Notes under the pieces: generated by a model | What the model was told of the DNA's origin: nothing | The model's database searches: none | The model's input: only the letters and a program-made list of their open reading frames with translations | Assembly (NCBI RefSeq): GCF_002838065.1 | Contig: NZ_PIZU01000014.1 | Coordinates: 1-64,000 of the forward strand | From: Mycobacterium hubeiense | GTDB lineage: Bacteria; Actinomycetota; Actinomycetes; Mycobacteriales; Mycobacteriaceae | DNA: 64,000 bases | Direction: 5' to 3' | Shown: positions 1 to 7,439 of the stretch, piece by piece | Numbering within the stretch: position 1 is the stretch's first letter | Layout of the letters: each line of letters opens with the position of its first letter | Translations under genes and position numbers: made by a program

Positions 1-44
1 CGATACAGCCCGCTCACCGCGACTGCGCGCGCCGAAATCACCCG

Positions 45-407
45 TTAGGGAGCGACGGTGGCACAGCCGACATTCGGAATGCAGCCGGTGGCACCCTCAG
101 GCCCGGCCGTACCGCCCGGACCGCCTGGGACCGCGCCCGTGGCACCGCCCGGCCCGACTGCGGCTTCGGGCCCGCCAGGAATGTCAACAGTCGCGCCGCC
201 AGGGCCGACCGCACCCTCTGGACCACCGGGAATGTCGACAGTCGCACCGCCGGGGCCAACCGTCCCGACGTCCGCGCACGGTGTGCCGTCGGCGTTCACG
301 CAGGGCGGCGGTGGCGGATCAGCGATGGAAATGGGTGCAACGGCGATCGCAGCTGCCGCGGCGCCCGTGAACAACATGGGCATCGTCTTCGTCAGTTTCA
401 CGATCAT
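45..407 (-). CDS. Small secreted Pro/Gly repeat protein
   Basis: This 120-residue protein has an N-terminal signal peptide: a Lys-containing start, an Ala-rich hydrophobic core at residues 10-28, and a likely cut after the ISIAD region. The mature part opens with a run of five prolines and then carries about three and a half copies of a 17-residue unit built on VGPGGATVDIPGG. Cysteine pairs lie before and after the repeats (PCVNADGTPC and GCIPNVGC) and could form disulfides that close the repeat region. The unit is also visible in the DNA as roughly 51-bp repeats. It resembles the small exported, low-complexity proteins common in mycobacteria. No enzymatic domain is visible and the function is unknown. 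The ATG start at 407 gives a complete signal peptide. Confidence 0.7.
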   Translation of the reverse strand: MIVKLTKTMPMLFTGAAAAAIAVAPISIADPPPPPCVNADGTPCADVGTVGPGGATVDIPGGPEGAVGPGGATVDIPGGPEAAVGPGGATGAVPGGPGGTAGPEGATGCIPNVGCATVAP

Positions 408-443
408 GTAGTTCGGCTACCCACGATCGCCGGACGCCTAAAC

Positions 444-1193
444 TCAGGCGAAGCGTTTGGTCATCCGCGGCGGCATTACCCGCATCACCTGCACCAACGG
501 CGCCCACGGCCACCGCGGCACCACCGCGCGCCCCTTCTCGCGCTCGATTGCGTCGACAATCGCCTTCACGCCGGTCTCGTTGTCCACCATCAGCATGGTC
601 GTGGCCGACTTGGCCGTCATCTCCGATTCGATGTAGCCCGGCTCGATCACCGTGACCCGGATCGGGCCCTTCGCGTATTCGGCGCGCAGCGATTCACCCA
701 GCGACGAGACCCCCGCCTTGCTCGCGGCGTAGGCCGCCTTGACGCCGGGCACACCCTTGTTGCCGAGCACGGACGAGATCAGCACCAGATGCCCCGAACC
801 CGCCTTCTTGAACATCTCCAGCGCGGTCTCGATCTGCACGAGCGCCGACACCAGATTGGTGTTGATGGTGGCTTTGTTGGCCCAAAGTTTGCCTCCACCA
901 AGGTGATAGCCCTTGCCGATGCCGGCGTTGACGATGACGCGGTCGATGCCGCCCAGCTCGTCGGCCAGCTCGGCGAAGACCTTGGGCACCTGCTCGTGGT
1001 CGTCGACGTCGAGCGCTGCGACGGCAACCTTGATGCCGGGATGGCGCTCGAGGAGTTCGGCCTTGAGTTCGTCGAGCCGGTCGACGCGACGGGCGCACAA
1101 TGCCAGGTCGCGGCCCTTGGCGGCGAAGGCGCGGGCCATGCCGGCGCCCAGGCCGGAGCTTGCACCGGTGATGAGGATTTTCTGCCGAGTCAC
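444..1193 (-). CDS. Short-chain dehydrogenase/reductase (Rv0945-like)
   Basis: A 249-residue classical SDR. The Rossmann glycine motif TGASSGLG is at residues 9-16, the NAG motif (VIVNAGIG) is near residue 88, and the catalytic Ser and Tyr-x-x-x-Lys (ISSVLG, then YAASKAG) lie in the usual spacing. The substrate cannot be read from the sequence. It starts with GTG 9 bp downstream of the DNA glycosylase gene, so the two are probably co-transcribed. The same pair occurs in M. tuberculosis as Rv0944-Rv0945. The C-terminal PRWPWAPLVQVMRVMPP segment is typical of this mycobacterial SDR group and may associate with membrane. Confidence 0.85.
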   Translation of the reverse strand: MTRQKILITGASSGLGAGMARAFAAKGRDLALCARRVDRLDELKAELLERHPGIKVAVAALDVDDHEQVPKVFAELADELGGIDRVIVNAGIGKGYHLGGGKLWANKATINTNLVSALVQIETALEMFKKAGSGHLVLISSVLGNKGVPGVKAAYAASKAGVSSLGESLRAEYAKGPIRVTVIEPGYIESEMTAKSATTMLMVDNETGVKAIVDAIEREKGRAVVPRWPWAPLVQVMRVMPPRMTKRFA

Positions 1194-1202
1194 ACGTGGA
1201 GC

Positions 1203-2066
1203 TTATTTGAGCAGCCGCGACAGCCGACGGTCGGCCAGCACTTTGCCACCGGTCTGGCACGTCGGGCAGTACTGGAACGACTTGTCGGCGAACGACACCT
1301 CGCGCACGGTGTCCCCACACACCGGGCACGGCAGTCCGGTGCGAGCGTGAACCCTTAAGCCGGAACGCTTTTCGCCTTTGAGCGTGGCGGCCTGCTGGCC
1401 CACGGAGCGGGTCACCGCGTCGGTCAGCACCGAGATCATCGCGTCGTGCAGCGCCGCCAGCTGCGCGTCGGTCAGCTTGCCGGCGGTGGCGAACGGCGAA
1501 AGCTTTGCCACATGCAGGATTTCGTCGCTGTAGGCGTTGCCGATGCCGGCGATGACCTTCTGGTCGGTGATGACGGTCTTGATGCGTCCGGTCTGGCCCT
1601 TGAGCGCGGCCGCCAGCTCCTCCGGTCCGAGCGACAGCGCGTCGGGACCCAGCGCCGCGATGCCCGGCACCTTGACAGGATCGTCGACGAGCCACACCGC
1701 CAGCCGCTTCTGCGTGCCCGCCTCGGTGAGGTCGAAACCCGGTGCGTCACCGGGTGTTCCGAGATGAACTCGCAACGCGATCGGGCCCTTGCCCGGTTTG
1801 AGCGGGGCCGCGGACAGCTTGTCCGACCAGCGCAGCCAGCCCGCCCGCGACAGATGGGTTATCACCGACAGCTCGCCGGCCTGCAACCCGAGGTACTTAC
1901 CCCACCGCGCGGCACCGGTGACGGTCTGACCGTGCAGGGCCGAGATCGGCGGGTCGAACGTCTTCAGCACCGACAACGCGGCGACGTCGACGCGACCGAT
2001 CGGCAGACCGACCGCGTGCCGACGCAGGTGGTCGGCCAGGGCTTCGACCTCGGGCAGCTCGGGCAT
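1203..2066 (-). CDS. Fpg/Nei family DNA glycosylase
   Basis: A 287-residue base-excision repair glycosylase/AP lyase. The N-terminus reads MPELPEVE, so Pro2 would be the Schiff-base nucleophile and Glu3 the general acid. A helix-two-turn-helix segment (GIGNAYSDEIL) is near residue 174, and the C-terminus has a CPVC...CPTC zinc finger that ends in a family-like conserved tail. It corresponds to the divergent Fpg-like protein Rv0944 rather than to the main MutM, because the loop after the PE motif and the ARWGKYL lysine region are atypical. It lies 13 bp after the holin-like gene and 9 bp before the SDR in one minus-strand run. Which damaged base it removes is not evident. Confidence 0.88.
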   Translation of the reverse strand: MPELPEVEALADHLRRHAVGLPIGRVDVAALSVLKTFDPPISALHGQTVTGAARWGKYLGLQAGELSVITHLSRAGWLRWSDKLSAAPLKPGKGPIALRVHLGTPGDAPGFDLTEAGTQKRLAVWLVDDPVKVPGIAALGPDALSLGPEELAAALKGQTGRIKTVITDQKVIAGIGNAYSDEILHVAKLSPFATAGKLTDAQLAALHDAMISVLTDAVTRSVGQQAATLKGEKRSGLRVHARTGLPCPVCGDTVREVSFADKSFQYCPTCQTGGKVLADRRLSRLLK

Positions 2067-2079
2067 GAACCCAGTCTGC

Positions 2080-2487
2080 CTAAGCCCGCACCACCAGCGA
2101 CAGCGCCCAGCTCACAATCGACAGCACGATCGCGGCCCAGATCGCCGTCCACCAGAAGTCGTCGATGTAGAGGCCCCAGTGTGTGGTGTGCTCGGTGATC
2201 CACGACGTGATCCAGAGCATCAACGCGTTGATGACGATGTGGATCAAGCCGAGGGTGAGGACATACAGCGGAATCGAGATGATCTGCACGATCGGCTTGA
2301 TGATCGCGTTGACGAGCCCGAAGATCACCGCGACGACGAAGATGATGCCGATCTTCTGCCACGTCTCCTCCCCGCCGACGAAGCGGATGCCGTCCACCAC
2401 GAGGGTGACGATCCACAGAGCGAGTCCGGTCAACGCGGCGCGCAGCAGAAAGGCCATGCGGCTGATGTTGCCATGGCGCGCAGTCAT
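2080..2487 (-). CDS. Phage holin family (four-helix) membrane protein
   Basis: A 135-residue, strongly hydrophobic protein with four predicted membrane helices, at about residues 13-30, 47-63, 72-92 and 108-132. The pattern and the VNAIIKPI / LPLYVLTLGL-like segments fit the actinobacterial 'mycobacterial four-TM holin' family, a chromosomal family not tied to prophages. No endolysin or phage gene is adjacent, so lysis is unlikely to be its role; the function is unknown. A second in-frame ATG at codon 11 (2457) would give a shorter protein starting at the first helix and is equally credible. Confidence 0.75.
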   Translation of the reverse strand: MTARHGNISRMAFLLRAALTGLALWIVTLVVDGIRFVGGEETWQKIGIIFVVAVIFGLVNAIIKPIVQIISIPLYVLTLGLIHIVINALMLWITSWITEHTTHWGLYIDDFWWTAIWAAIVLSIVSWALSLVVRA

Positions 2488-2491
2488 TCAT

Positions 2492-2547
2492 CGAGATTGC
2501 GTACAGGGTTGCGAATTCGGCCGGAGAGCGACCGTCAGCGCAATCTC
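2492..2547. repeat. Degenerate copy of the dispersed hairpin element
   Basis: Perfect 9-bp inverted arms GAGATTGCG (2493-2501) and CGCAATCTC (2539-2547) flank a 37-bp middle. The left part CGAGATTGCGTACAGG matches one arm of the 61-bp element at 17578 in 15 of 16 bases. The copy straddles the cobF stop codon and the gap before the holin-like gene, so it could fold as a hairpin in the transcript. Confidence 0.45.
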
Positions 2548-3284
2548 AACAGGTAGGTGTCCATGATCCAGCCGTGCCGGGCGCGGGCCTCGGCGCGCAT
2601 CTCGGCGATCTTCTCGCCGACCTCGCCGACGCTGCCCGCCGCCAGCAGCTCGTCGGGCGTGCCGAGATATGCGCCCCACCAGATCCGCGTCTGCGGCGGG
2701 CAACCGAGAAACGAGCACTCCCCGTCGAGCATCACCACCGCGGTGCCGGACAGCCCGTGTTCGCGCAGTTGCCGACCGGTCGTGATGAGCACCGGTTCGC
2801 CGACGTCGTTGAGCGGGATGCGATGGCGCGCGGTCAGCGCCTGGATGGCGGTGACACCGGGGATGACGTCGTAGTCGAAGTCGACGTGCGCGGCGACGGC
2901 GTCGAGGATGCGCAGCGTGCTGTCGTAGAGCGACGGGTCGCCCCACGCGAGGAAGGCGCCGACGCCGTCGTCGTCAAGTTCCGTGGCGATGGCGTCGGCC
3001 CACACCCGCGCCCGCGCGGCATGCCAATCCGCGACGGCCTGGCGGTAGTCGCCGTCCTTGGCGCGCGGCGGGTCGGGCAGTTCGACGAAGCGATAGTCAG
3101 ACCCGTCGATGAACCGCTCGCAGATCAGCCGGCGCAGGGCCACCAGATCGTCCAGATCGTCCTTGAGGCCACCCTTGTCCATCGCGAAGAACACCTGGGT
3201 GTGGTTGAGCGCCCGGACCGCTTCGGCGGTCACGTAATCGGGGTCGCCGGCGCCGATGCCGATGACGTGGATGCGTCGGGTCAC
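2535..3284 (-). CDS. cobF: Precorrin-6A synthase (deacetylating)
   Basis: CobF uses S-adenosylmethionine to methylate precorrin-5 at C-1 while acetate is released, giving precorrin-6A in aerobic cobalamin synthesis. The 249-residue protein has the tetrapyrrole-methylase opening VIGIGAGDPDYVT, a family-typical AMDKGG segment, and GDPSLYDSTLRIL for cofactor binding. I chose the GTG at 3284 because the family motif begins five residues later; an upstream ATG at 3332 would add 16 unrelated residues. Other cob genes are not next to it; in mycobacteria cobF is commonly separate or missing (absent from M. tuberculosis as I recall). It is divergent from the AurF-type oxygenase gene. Confidence 0.88.
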   Translation of the reverse strand: MTRRIHVIGIGAGDPDYVTAEAVRALNHTQVFFAMDKGGLKDDLDDLVALRRLICERFIDGSDYRFVELPDPPRAKDGDYRQAVADWHAARARVWADAIATELDDDGVGAFLAWGDPSLYDSTLRILDAVAAHVDFDYDVIPGVTAIQALTARHRIPLNDVGEPVLITTGRQLREHGLSGTAVVMLDGECSFLGCPPQTRIWWGAYLGTPDELLAAGSVGEVGEKIAEMRAEARARHGWIMDTYLLRLR

Positions 3285-3310
3285 GCAGGTGAGTATGCGC
3301 CGCCATCCCC

Positions 3311-3326
3311 CGTGACGTGGATCACA
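3311..3326. promoter_or_regulatory. Candidate CRP/Cmr-type site
   Basis: The sequence CGTGACGTGGATCACA matches the TGTGA-N6-TCACA CRP consensus at 9 of 10 defined bases. It lies between the divergent cobF and AurF-type genes, 27 bp upstream of the cobF GTG. Mycobacteria have a CRP homologue with this type of target. Binding is inferred only. Confidence 0.35.
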
Positions 3327-3329
3327 AGC

Positions 3330-3344
3330 CATACCCCAGGTATG
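3330..3344. promoter_or_regulatory. Palindromic operator candidate upstream of AurF gene
   Basis: A perfect 6-bp dyad, CATACC-CCA-GGTATG, sits in the cobF/AurF intergenic region, followed by a GGTACC at 3347. No regulator gene is adjacent, so the protein that binds it is unknown. Confidence 0.4.
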
Positions 3345-3421
3345 CGGTACCCTGAGTATTGACTCTTCACGTAGGGCTACTTACCTTCAAGAGCACAGCG
3401 GCAACGGAGGGAACGTCAAGG

Positions 3422-4327
3422 ATGACTGCTTCGGCTACGACGGGCACCACGCACGCGGAATTCTCCGAGCGGCTGCTGAAAGGCTCGGTCAAGAAGTCCT
3501 ACGCGCCGATCGTCGACATCGACTGGGACGCGCCGCTGGACCCCGACAAGTTCTTCCTGCCGCCGAAAGCGGTCTCGCTGTACGGCACCGAACTGTGGGA
3601 CAAGATGTCTCGCGAACAGCAGATCGAGCTGTCCCGCCAGGAGTTCGTGAACACGCTGTCGGCCGGTATCTGGTTCGAGAACATCCTCAACCAGGCCCTG
3701 CTGCGCAAGATGATGCACCAGGATCCGACCGCGCGGGCCACCCACTACGAGCTGACGGAACTGGGCGACGAGACCCGCCACATGATCATGTTCGGCAAGG
3801 CGATCGAGTACGTCGGCGCCAAGCCGGTGCGGCCGCGGCTGTATCAGCGGCTCATCATCAACCTTCTGCCGCTGGGCTTTTGGGGTTCGGTGATCTGGGT
3901 GGCCGCCCTCATCGGTGAGGAGATCTTCGACTCCATCCAGCGCCAGATGATGGACGATCCCGAGCTGCAGCCAATGGTGCAGCGACTCATGCGTATTCAC
4001 GTCACCGAGGAAGCCCGCCACATCCAGTTCGCCCGCGACGGGCTGCGCAAGCGAGTGCCACATATGCGGCGGCTCAACAGGATCTGGGTCTCCAACCTCA
4101 ACGGCGCCGGTGGGTTGTTCTTCCGCTACCTGTTCACCAACAAGGTGCCCTACGCCCGCGCCGGGCTGAACCCGCGTGAGGCGCGCCGCATCGCGCGTAA
4201 CAGCCCGCACCGCCGCGAAGTGCAGGTGGCCGGTTTCGCGCCGCTGGCCGCCTTCCTCGAGGAGGTGGGCCTGATGGGTCCGATCGCGCGACGGCTGTGG
4301 CGGCGCACCGGCTTCTTGCCGCAATGA
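3422..4327 (+). CDS. AurF-type diiron oxygenase
   Basis: A 301-residue protein of the p-aminobenzoate N-oxygenase AurF / long ferritin-like diiron family. Paired metal-ligand motifs are visible: an early Glu in the FVNTLSAGIWFENILNQ helix, ELGDETRHM, IGEEIFD, and VTEEARHIQFAR, matching the ExxH-type carboxylate/His bridges of the family. These enzymes use O2 to oxidise amines, or to hydroxylate or desaturate substrates; the substrate here is unknown. I chose the ATG at 3422 because GGAGGG is about 8 bp upstream; a more upstream ATG (3359) lacks one. Its stop overlaps the next gene's start (ATGA), indicating translational coupling with the DUF4873 protein. Confidence 0.8.
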   Translation: MTASATTGTTHAEFSERLLKGSVKKSYAPIVDIDWDAPLDPDKFFLPPKAVSLYGTELWDKMSREQQIELSRQEFVNTLSAGIWFENILNQALLRKMMHQDPTARATHYELTELGDETRHMIMFGKAIEYVGAKPVRPRLYQRLIINLLPLGFWGSVIWVAALIGEEIFDSIQRQMMDDPELQPMVQRLMRIHVTEEARHIQFARDGLRKRVPHMRRLNRIWVSNLNGAGGLFFRYLFTNKVPYARAGLNPREARRIARNSPHRREVQVAGFAPLAAFLEEVGLMGPIARRLWRRTGFLPQ

Positions 4328-5076
4328 CCTACGACGTCGCCGTCATCGGGGTGCCGCGCGCCGAAAAGGCTTTGCGTGATGCCGGATTCGCCATCGTCGT
4401 GGCCGACGCCGCAGAGGGCTTCGACGACGACACGCACACCTGGGCGCTGAGCACCGGCGACGACGCCCGCGTCGTCATCTCCGATCAGCCCGTAACCGGC
4501 CGCGATAACCTGACGCCCTACCTCGGCGTCGCCGTGCACGGCGTGCCCAACTACTTCATGCTCACCGGCGACGACGCCCTGGCCGACGCTCGTCTGCACT
4601 ACATCATCGAGTGCCTGAAACTCATGCGTCGCAGGGAAAGTACCCGCATCGAGGTGCGCTACAGCACCCAGCGGACCTTCCACGACCGCGGCGGCCGCGA
4701 ACGCGAGACGCCGGCCTTCTGGCGGCGGATGGAAAAGCTCGCGCGCTCGGCGTTCGACCTGAGCTCGCCCGTCGCCGTCGAGAACGAGGTGTACGACGGG
4801 CCGGCCAGCGTCCGCATCGGCGACGACGAGCACTCGGTGCGTGTCCGACTGACCGGATACCTCGATCCCATCGACGGCCGATACCACTGGCGGGGAACGG
4901 TTTTCGAGATGCTGCCCGAAGACGTACTCAAGCAGTCGCAGCCGGTCCAACTGACCATCGACGGCACCGCGGAGGGCCGGATCACCGAGCGGACACCGTG
5001 GGGCACCTACTCGGTTGCCGGCGTCGGCGCACCACCCTTTGCGCTTGACGACGACGTCGCTGTGCCCACGCGATAG
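4324..5076 (+). CDS. DUF4873 domain protein, coupled to AurF-type oxygenase
   Basis: A 250-residue protein. The N-terminal 90 residues (VAVIGVPRAEKALRDAGF...) resemble a vestigial Rossmann/FAD-monooxygenase remnant without the full glycine motif. The C-terminal part (about 145-250, from NEVYDGPASVRIGDDEHSV) fits DUF4873, a domain often attached to flavin monooxygenases in mycobacteria. Overlap with the preceding stop (ATGA at 4324) suggests that it acts with the diiron oxygenase, perhaps as an accessory or substrate-binding subunit; that role is inferred. Its 3' end overlaps the convergent MFS gene by 70 bp. Confidence 0.65.
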   Translation: MTYDVAVIGVPRAEKALRDAGFAIVVADAAEGFDDDTHTWALSTGDDARVVISDQPVTGRDNLTPYLGVAVHGVPNYFMLTGDDALADARLHYIIECLKLMRRRESTRIEVRYSTQRTFHDRGGRERETPAFWRRMEKLARSAFDLSSPVAVENEVYDGPASVRIGDDEHSVRVRLTGYLDPIDGRYHWRGTVFEMLPEDVLKQSQPVQLTIDGTAEGRITERTPWGTYSVAGVGAPPFALDDDVAVPTR

Positions 5077-6215
5077 CGCCAGCCGAGCACCACGATCGCC
5101 AACACCGCACCGGCAACGCCGGAGATCAGCAGCGGCAGGCTGCCGTCGTCACCCCACATGAACCCGGCCCACAGGCCGGCCGCCAAGATCGCGAACCCGC
5201 TGAGCCCCTGGAACACACCCTGCGCACTGCCCTGTAGATCGGCGCCGACTAGCGACGAAATCCACGCCTTGCCAACGCCATCCGTGCAGCCGGTGAACAA
5301 CCCGTAGGCCCCGATCAAAAGCCAGGCCGTCAGCGCGTCCGTCGTCAACCCCAACCCGGCGTAGCCGATCGCGAAGAACACCAACCCGACGCCGAACACC
5401 GCCGACCGACCAAACCGATCGGCCGCCAACCCCGCCGGGTAGCTGGACAGCGCGTACACCGCGTTGTATCCGACATAGGCCAGGATCACCTCGGCGACGG
5501 AGAAGCCGATCTCGTTGAGCCGCAACAACAACAGCGCGTCGGGGAAGTTCACCAGGCCGAAGCCGACGACCAACGCCGTCACCCGCCAATAGCCGCCCGG
5601 CAGGTCACGCACCCGCGCGAAGACCGCCCGTCGCGCGCCCCGCGGCACGACGCGTCGCTCGCGCACCAGGAACACCAGCGCCACACTGAGCACCGCCGGG
5701 ACCACCGCCACCCACAGCAGCGGCGCGATCTGATGGTCAAGCAGCTCGTAACCGGCCAGGCCCAACAGGGGCCCGACGACCGCTCCGAGCGTGTCCATCG
5801 CGCGGTGGAAGCCGAACACCCGCCCGCGGGCGGCCTCGTCGACGTCGGCCACCAAGAGCGCGTCGCGCGGCGCGCCCCGAATGCCCTTGCCCAGCCGGTC
5901 GACCACACGACCGGCCAACACGCCCGGCCATGCGGTGGCCGCCGCCACCATCACCTTGCCGAGGGCGGCCATGCCGTAGCCGGAGGCGATCAGCGGGCGA
6001 CGGGCAAACCGGTCGCCCAACGGCCCGGCCGCGAGTTTGGTCAACGACGCCGCGCCCTCGGCGGCGCCTTCGACGGCGCCCACCACTGCGGCGGGAGCGC
6101 CGAGCACCGTCGTCAAATAGATCGGCAGCAGCGGGTAGAGCAGTTCGCTGGCGGTGTCCTGCAGGAAGGAGACCGCCGAGAGCACCCGCACATTGCGAGT
6201 CAGCCAGCTGCGCAC
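5007..6215 (-). CDS. MFS transporter
   Basis: A 402-residue protein with about twelve membrane segments. The family loop signature between TM2 and TM3 (GPLGDRFARRP) recurs in the second half as AGLAADRFGRS. RVVDRLGKGIRGAPRDALLVADV after TM4 is a segment characteristic of a bacterial MFS subgroup that keeps the GKGIRG motif. The transported compound cannot be predicted. It starts at GTG 6215, just after the DUF4235 gene, and its 3' end runs 70 bp into the convergent DUF4873 gene, so the two transcripts are antisense at their ends. Confidence 0.85.
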   Translation of the reverse strand: MRSWLTRNVRVLSAVSFLQDTASELLYPLLPIYLTTVLGAPAAVVGAVEGAAEGAASLTKLAAGPLGDRFARRPLIASGYGMAALGKVMVAAATAWPGVLAGRVVDRLGKGIRGAPRDALLVADVDEAARGRVFGFHRAMDTLGAVVGPLLGLAGYELLDHQIAPLLWVAVVPAVLSVALVFLVRERRVVPRGARRAVFARVRDLPGGYWRVTALVVGFGLVNFPDALLLLRLNEIGFSVAEVILAYVGYNAVYALSSYPAGLAADRFGRSAVFGVGLVFFAIGYAGLGLTTDALTAWLLIGAYGLFTGCTDGVGKAWISSLVGADLQGSAQGVFQGLSGFAILAAGLWAGFMWGDDGSLPLLISGVAGAVLAIVVLGWRYRVGTATSSSSAKGGAPTPATE

Positions 6216-6233
6216 CCGGTCATCATGTCGGGT

Positions 6234-6530
6234 TCATGCCGGCGAGCGCGCGCTACTCCGGCTCTCCCCCTTGACCGCGCGATAGCCGTGCGCGCCGGCC
6301 CGGTCGACGGCGGCGCGCACCAATCCGAACAGCAGACCCTGCAGCGCGGCGGCGGTGATCGCCTCGCGGGCGGAACGGTCGAGGTCCTTGGGGTCGGGTG
6401 GTTCGCGGTCGGTGGGGCTGACGCGCTGCCACACCTCGGTGAAGACTTTGCCCGCCAACAGTCCACCGCCGACGCTGGTGGCGATCTGCAGGGGCAGGTA
6501 CAAGGCTTTCGAAACCGCGCTCACAGCCAT
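6234..6530 (-). CDS. DUF4235 small membrane protein
   Basis: A 98-residue protein with an N-terminal hydrophobic helix (ALYLPLQIATSVGGGLLAGKVF) and a second amphipathic to hydrophobic stretch (AITAAALQGLLFGLVRAAVDRAG). This layout and the KxxxxVSPTDREPPDPKD linker match DUF4235, a widespread actinobacterial family of unknown function. I chose the ATG at 6530 because it puts the first helix at the N-terminus; the longer frame upstream is antisense to the F420 enzyme gene. It is followed after 18 bp by the MFS gene on the same strand. Confidence 0.75.
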   Translation of the reverse strand: MAVSAVSKALYLPLQIATSVGGGLLAGKVFTEVWQRVSPTDREPPDPKDLDRSAREAITAAALQGLLFGLVRAAVDRAGAHGYRAVKGESRSSARSPA

Positions 6531-6572
6531 CAGGTTCCCGGTGGCGCGTTCGGTAAACCTAGTATTCGACCC

Positions 6573-7439
6573 ATGCGATTCACTTACGCCGAGTCCATGA
6601 CCGACCCGACGTACTACATCCCCCTCGCCAAAGCCGCCGAAGCGGCCGGCTACCACGCCATGACGATCGCCGACAGCGTCGCCTACCCGTACGAGTCGGA
6701 CGCGAAGTACCCCTACACCCCCGACGGCAGTCGTGAGTTCCTCGACGGCAAGCCGATGATCGAGTCGTTTGTGTTGGCCTCGGCGCTGTGCGCGGTCACC
6801 ACCACATTGCGGTTCAACTTCTTCGTGCTCAAGCTGCCGATCCGGCCGCCGGCGCTGGTGGCCAAGCAGGCCGGCTCGCTGGCCGCGCTGTTCGACAACC
6901 GGCTCGGCCTCGGCGTGGGCACCAGTCCGTGGCCCGAGGACTACGAGTTGATGGGCGTGCCGTTCGCGAAACGAGGCAAGCGGATGGACGAGTGCATCGA
7001 GATCATCAAGGGCCTCACCACTGGCGAGTACTTCGAATTCCACGGCGAGTTCTACGACATCCCGAAAACGAAAATGACGCCGGCGCCGACGAAACCGATC
7101 CCGATCCTCGTCGGCGGCCACGCCGAGGCCGCCCTGCGGCGCGCCGCGCGATGCGACGGCTGGATGCACGGCGGCGGCGACGGGGAAGAACTCGACCGCC
7201 TCATCGCCCGCGTCAAGCAGTTGCGCGAGGAGACCGGCCGCACCGATCCGTTCGAGATCCACGTCATCTCGATGGACGCGTACACCCTCGACGGCATCAA
7301 ACGCCTCGAGGACAAAGGCGTCACCGACGTCATCGTCGGTTTCCGGGTGCCCTACATCATCGGCCCGGACACCGAACCGCTGGACGACAAGATCCGTCAC
7401 CTCGAAAGGTTCGCCGAGAAGGTCATCGCCAACCTGTGA
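6573..7439 (+). CDS. LLM-class F420-dependent oxidoreductase
   Basis: A 288-residue protein of the luciferase-like monooxygenase fold, in the group that uses reduced deazaflavin F420 in mycobacteria. Recognisable pieces are the opening MRFTYAESM, a TTLRFNFFVLKLPIRPPALVAKQAGSLA strand-helix region, the glycine-rich GLGVGTSPWPEDYELMGVPFAKRGKRMDE segment, and the PIPILVGGHAEAALRRAAR segment near residue 175. The reaction is unknown. The ATG at 6573 sits 42 bp from the divergent DUF4235 gene, and the 3' end overlaps the end of the convergent trcS gene by 17 bp. Confidence 0.85.
   Translation: MRFTYAESMTDPTYYIPLAKAAEAAGYHAMTIADSVAYPYESDAKYPYTPDGSREFLDGKPMIESFVLASALCAVTTTLRFNFFVLKLPIRPPALVAKQAGSLAALFDNRLGLGVGTSPWPEDYELMGVPFAKRGKRMDECIEIIKGLTTGEYFEFHGEFYDIPKTKMTPAPTKPIPILVGGHAEAALRRAARCDGWMHGGGDGEELDRLIARVKQLREETGRTDPFEIHVISMDAYTLDGIKRLEDKGVTDVIVGFRVPYIIGPDTEPLDDKIRHLERFAEKVIANL

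Noticed and set aside
2080..2487. Holin-like gene as a sign of a prophage
   Set aside because: No endolysin, integrase or structural phage genes occur nearby, and this four-helix family is a normal part of actinobacterial chromosomes.
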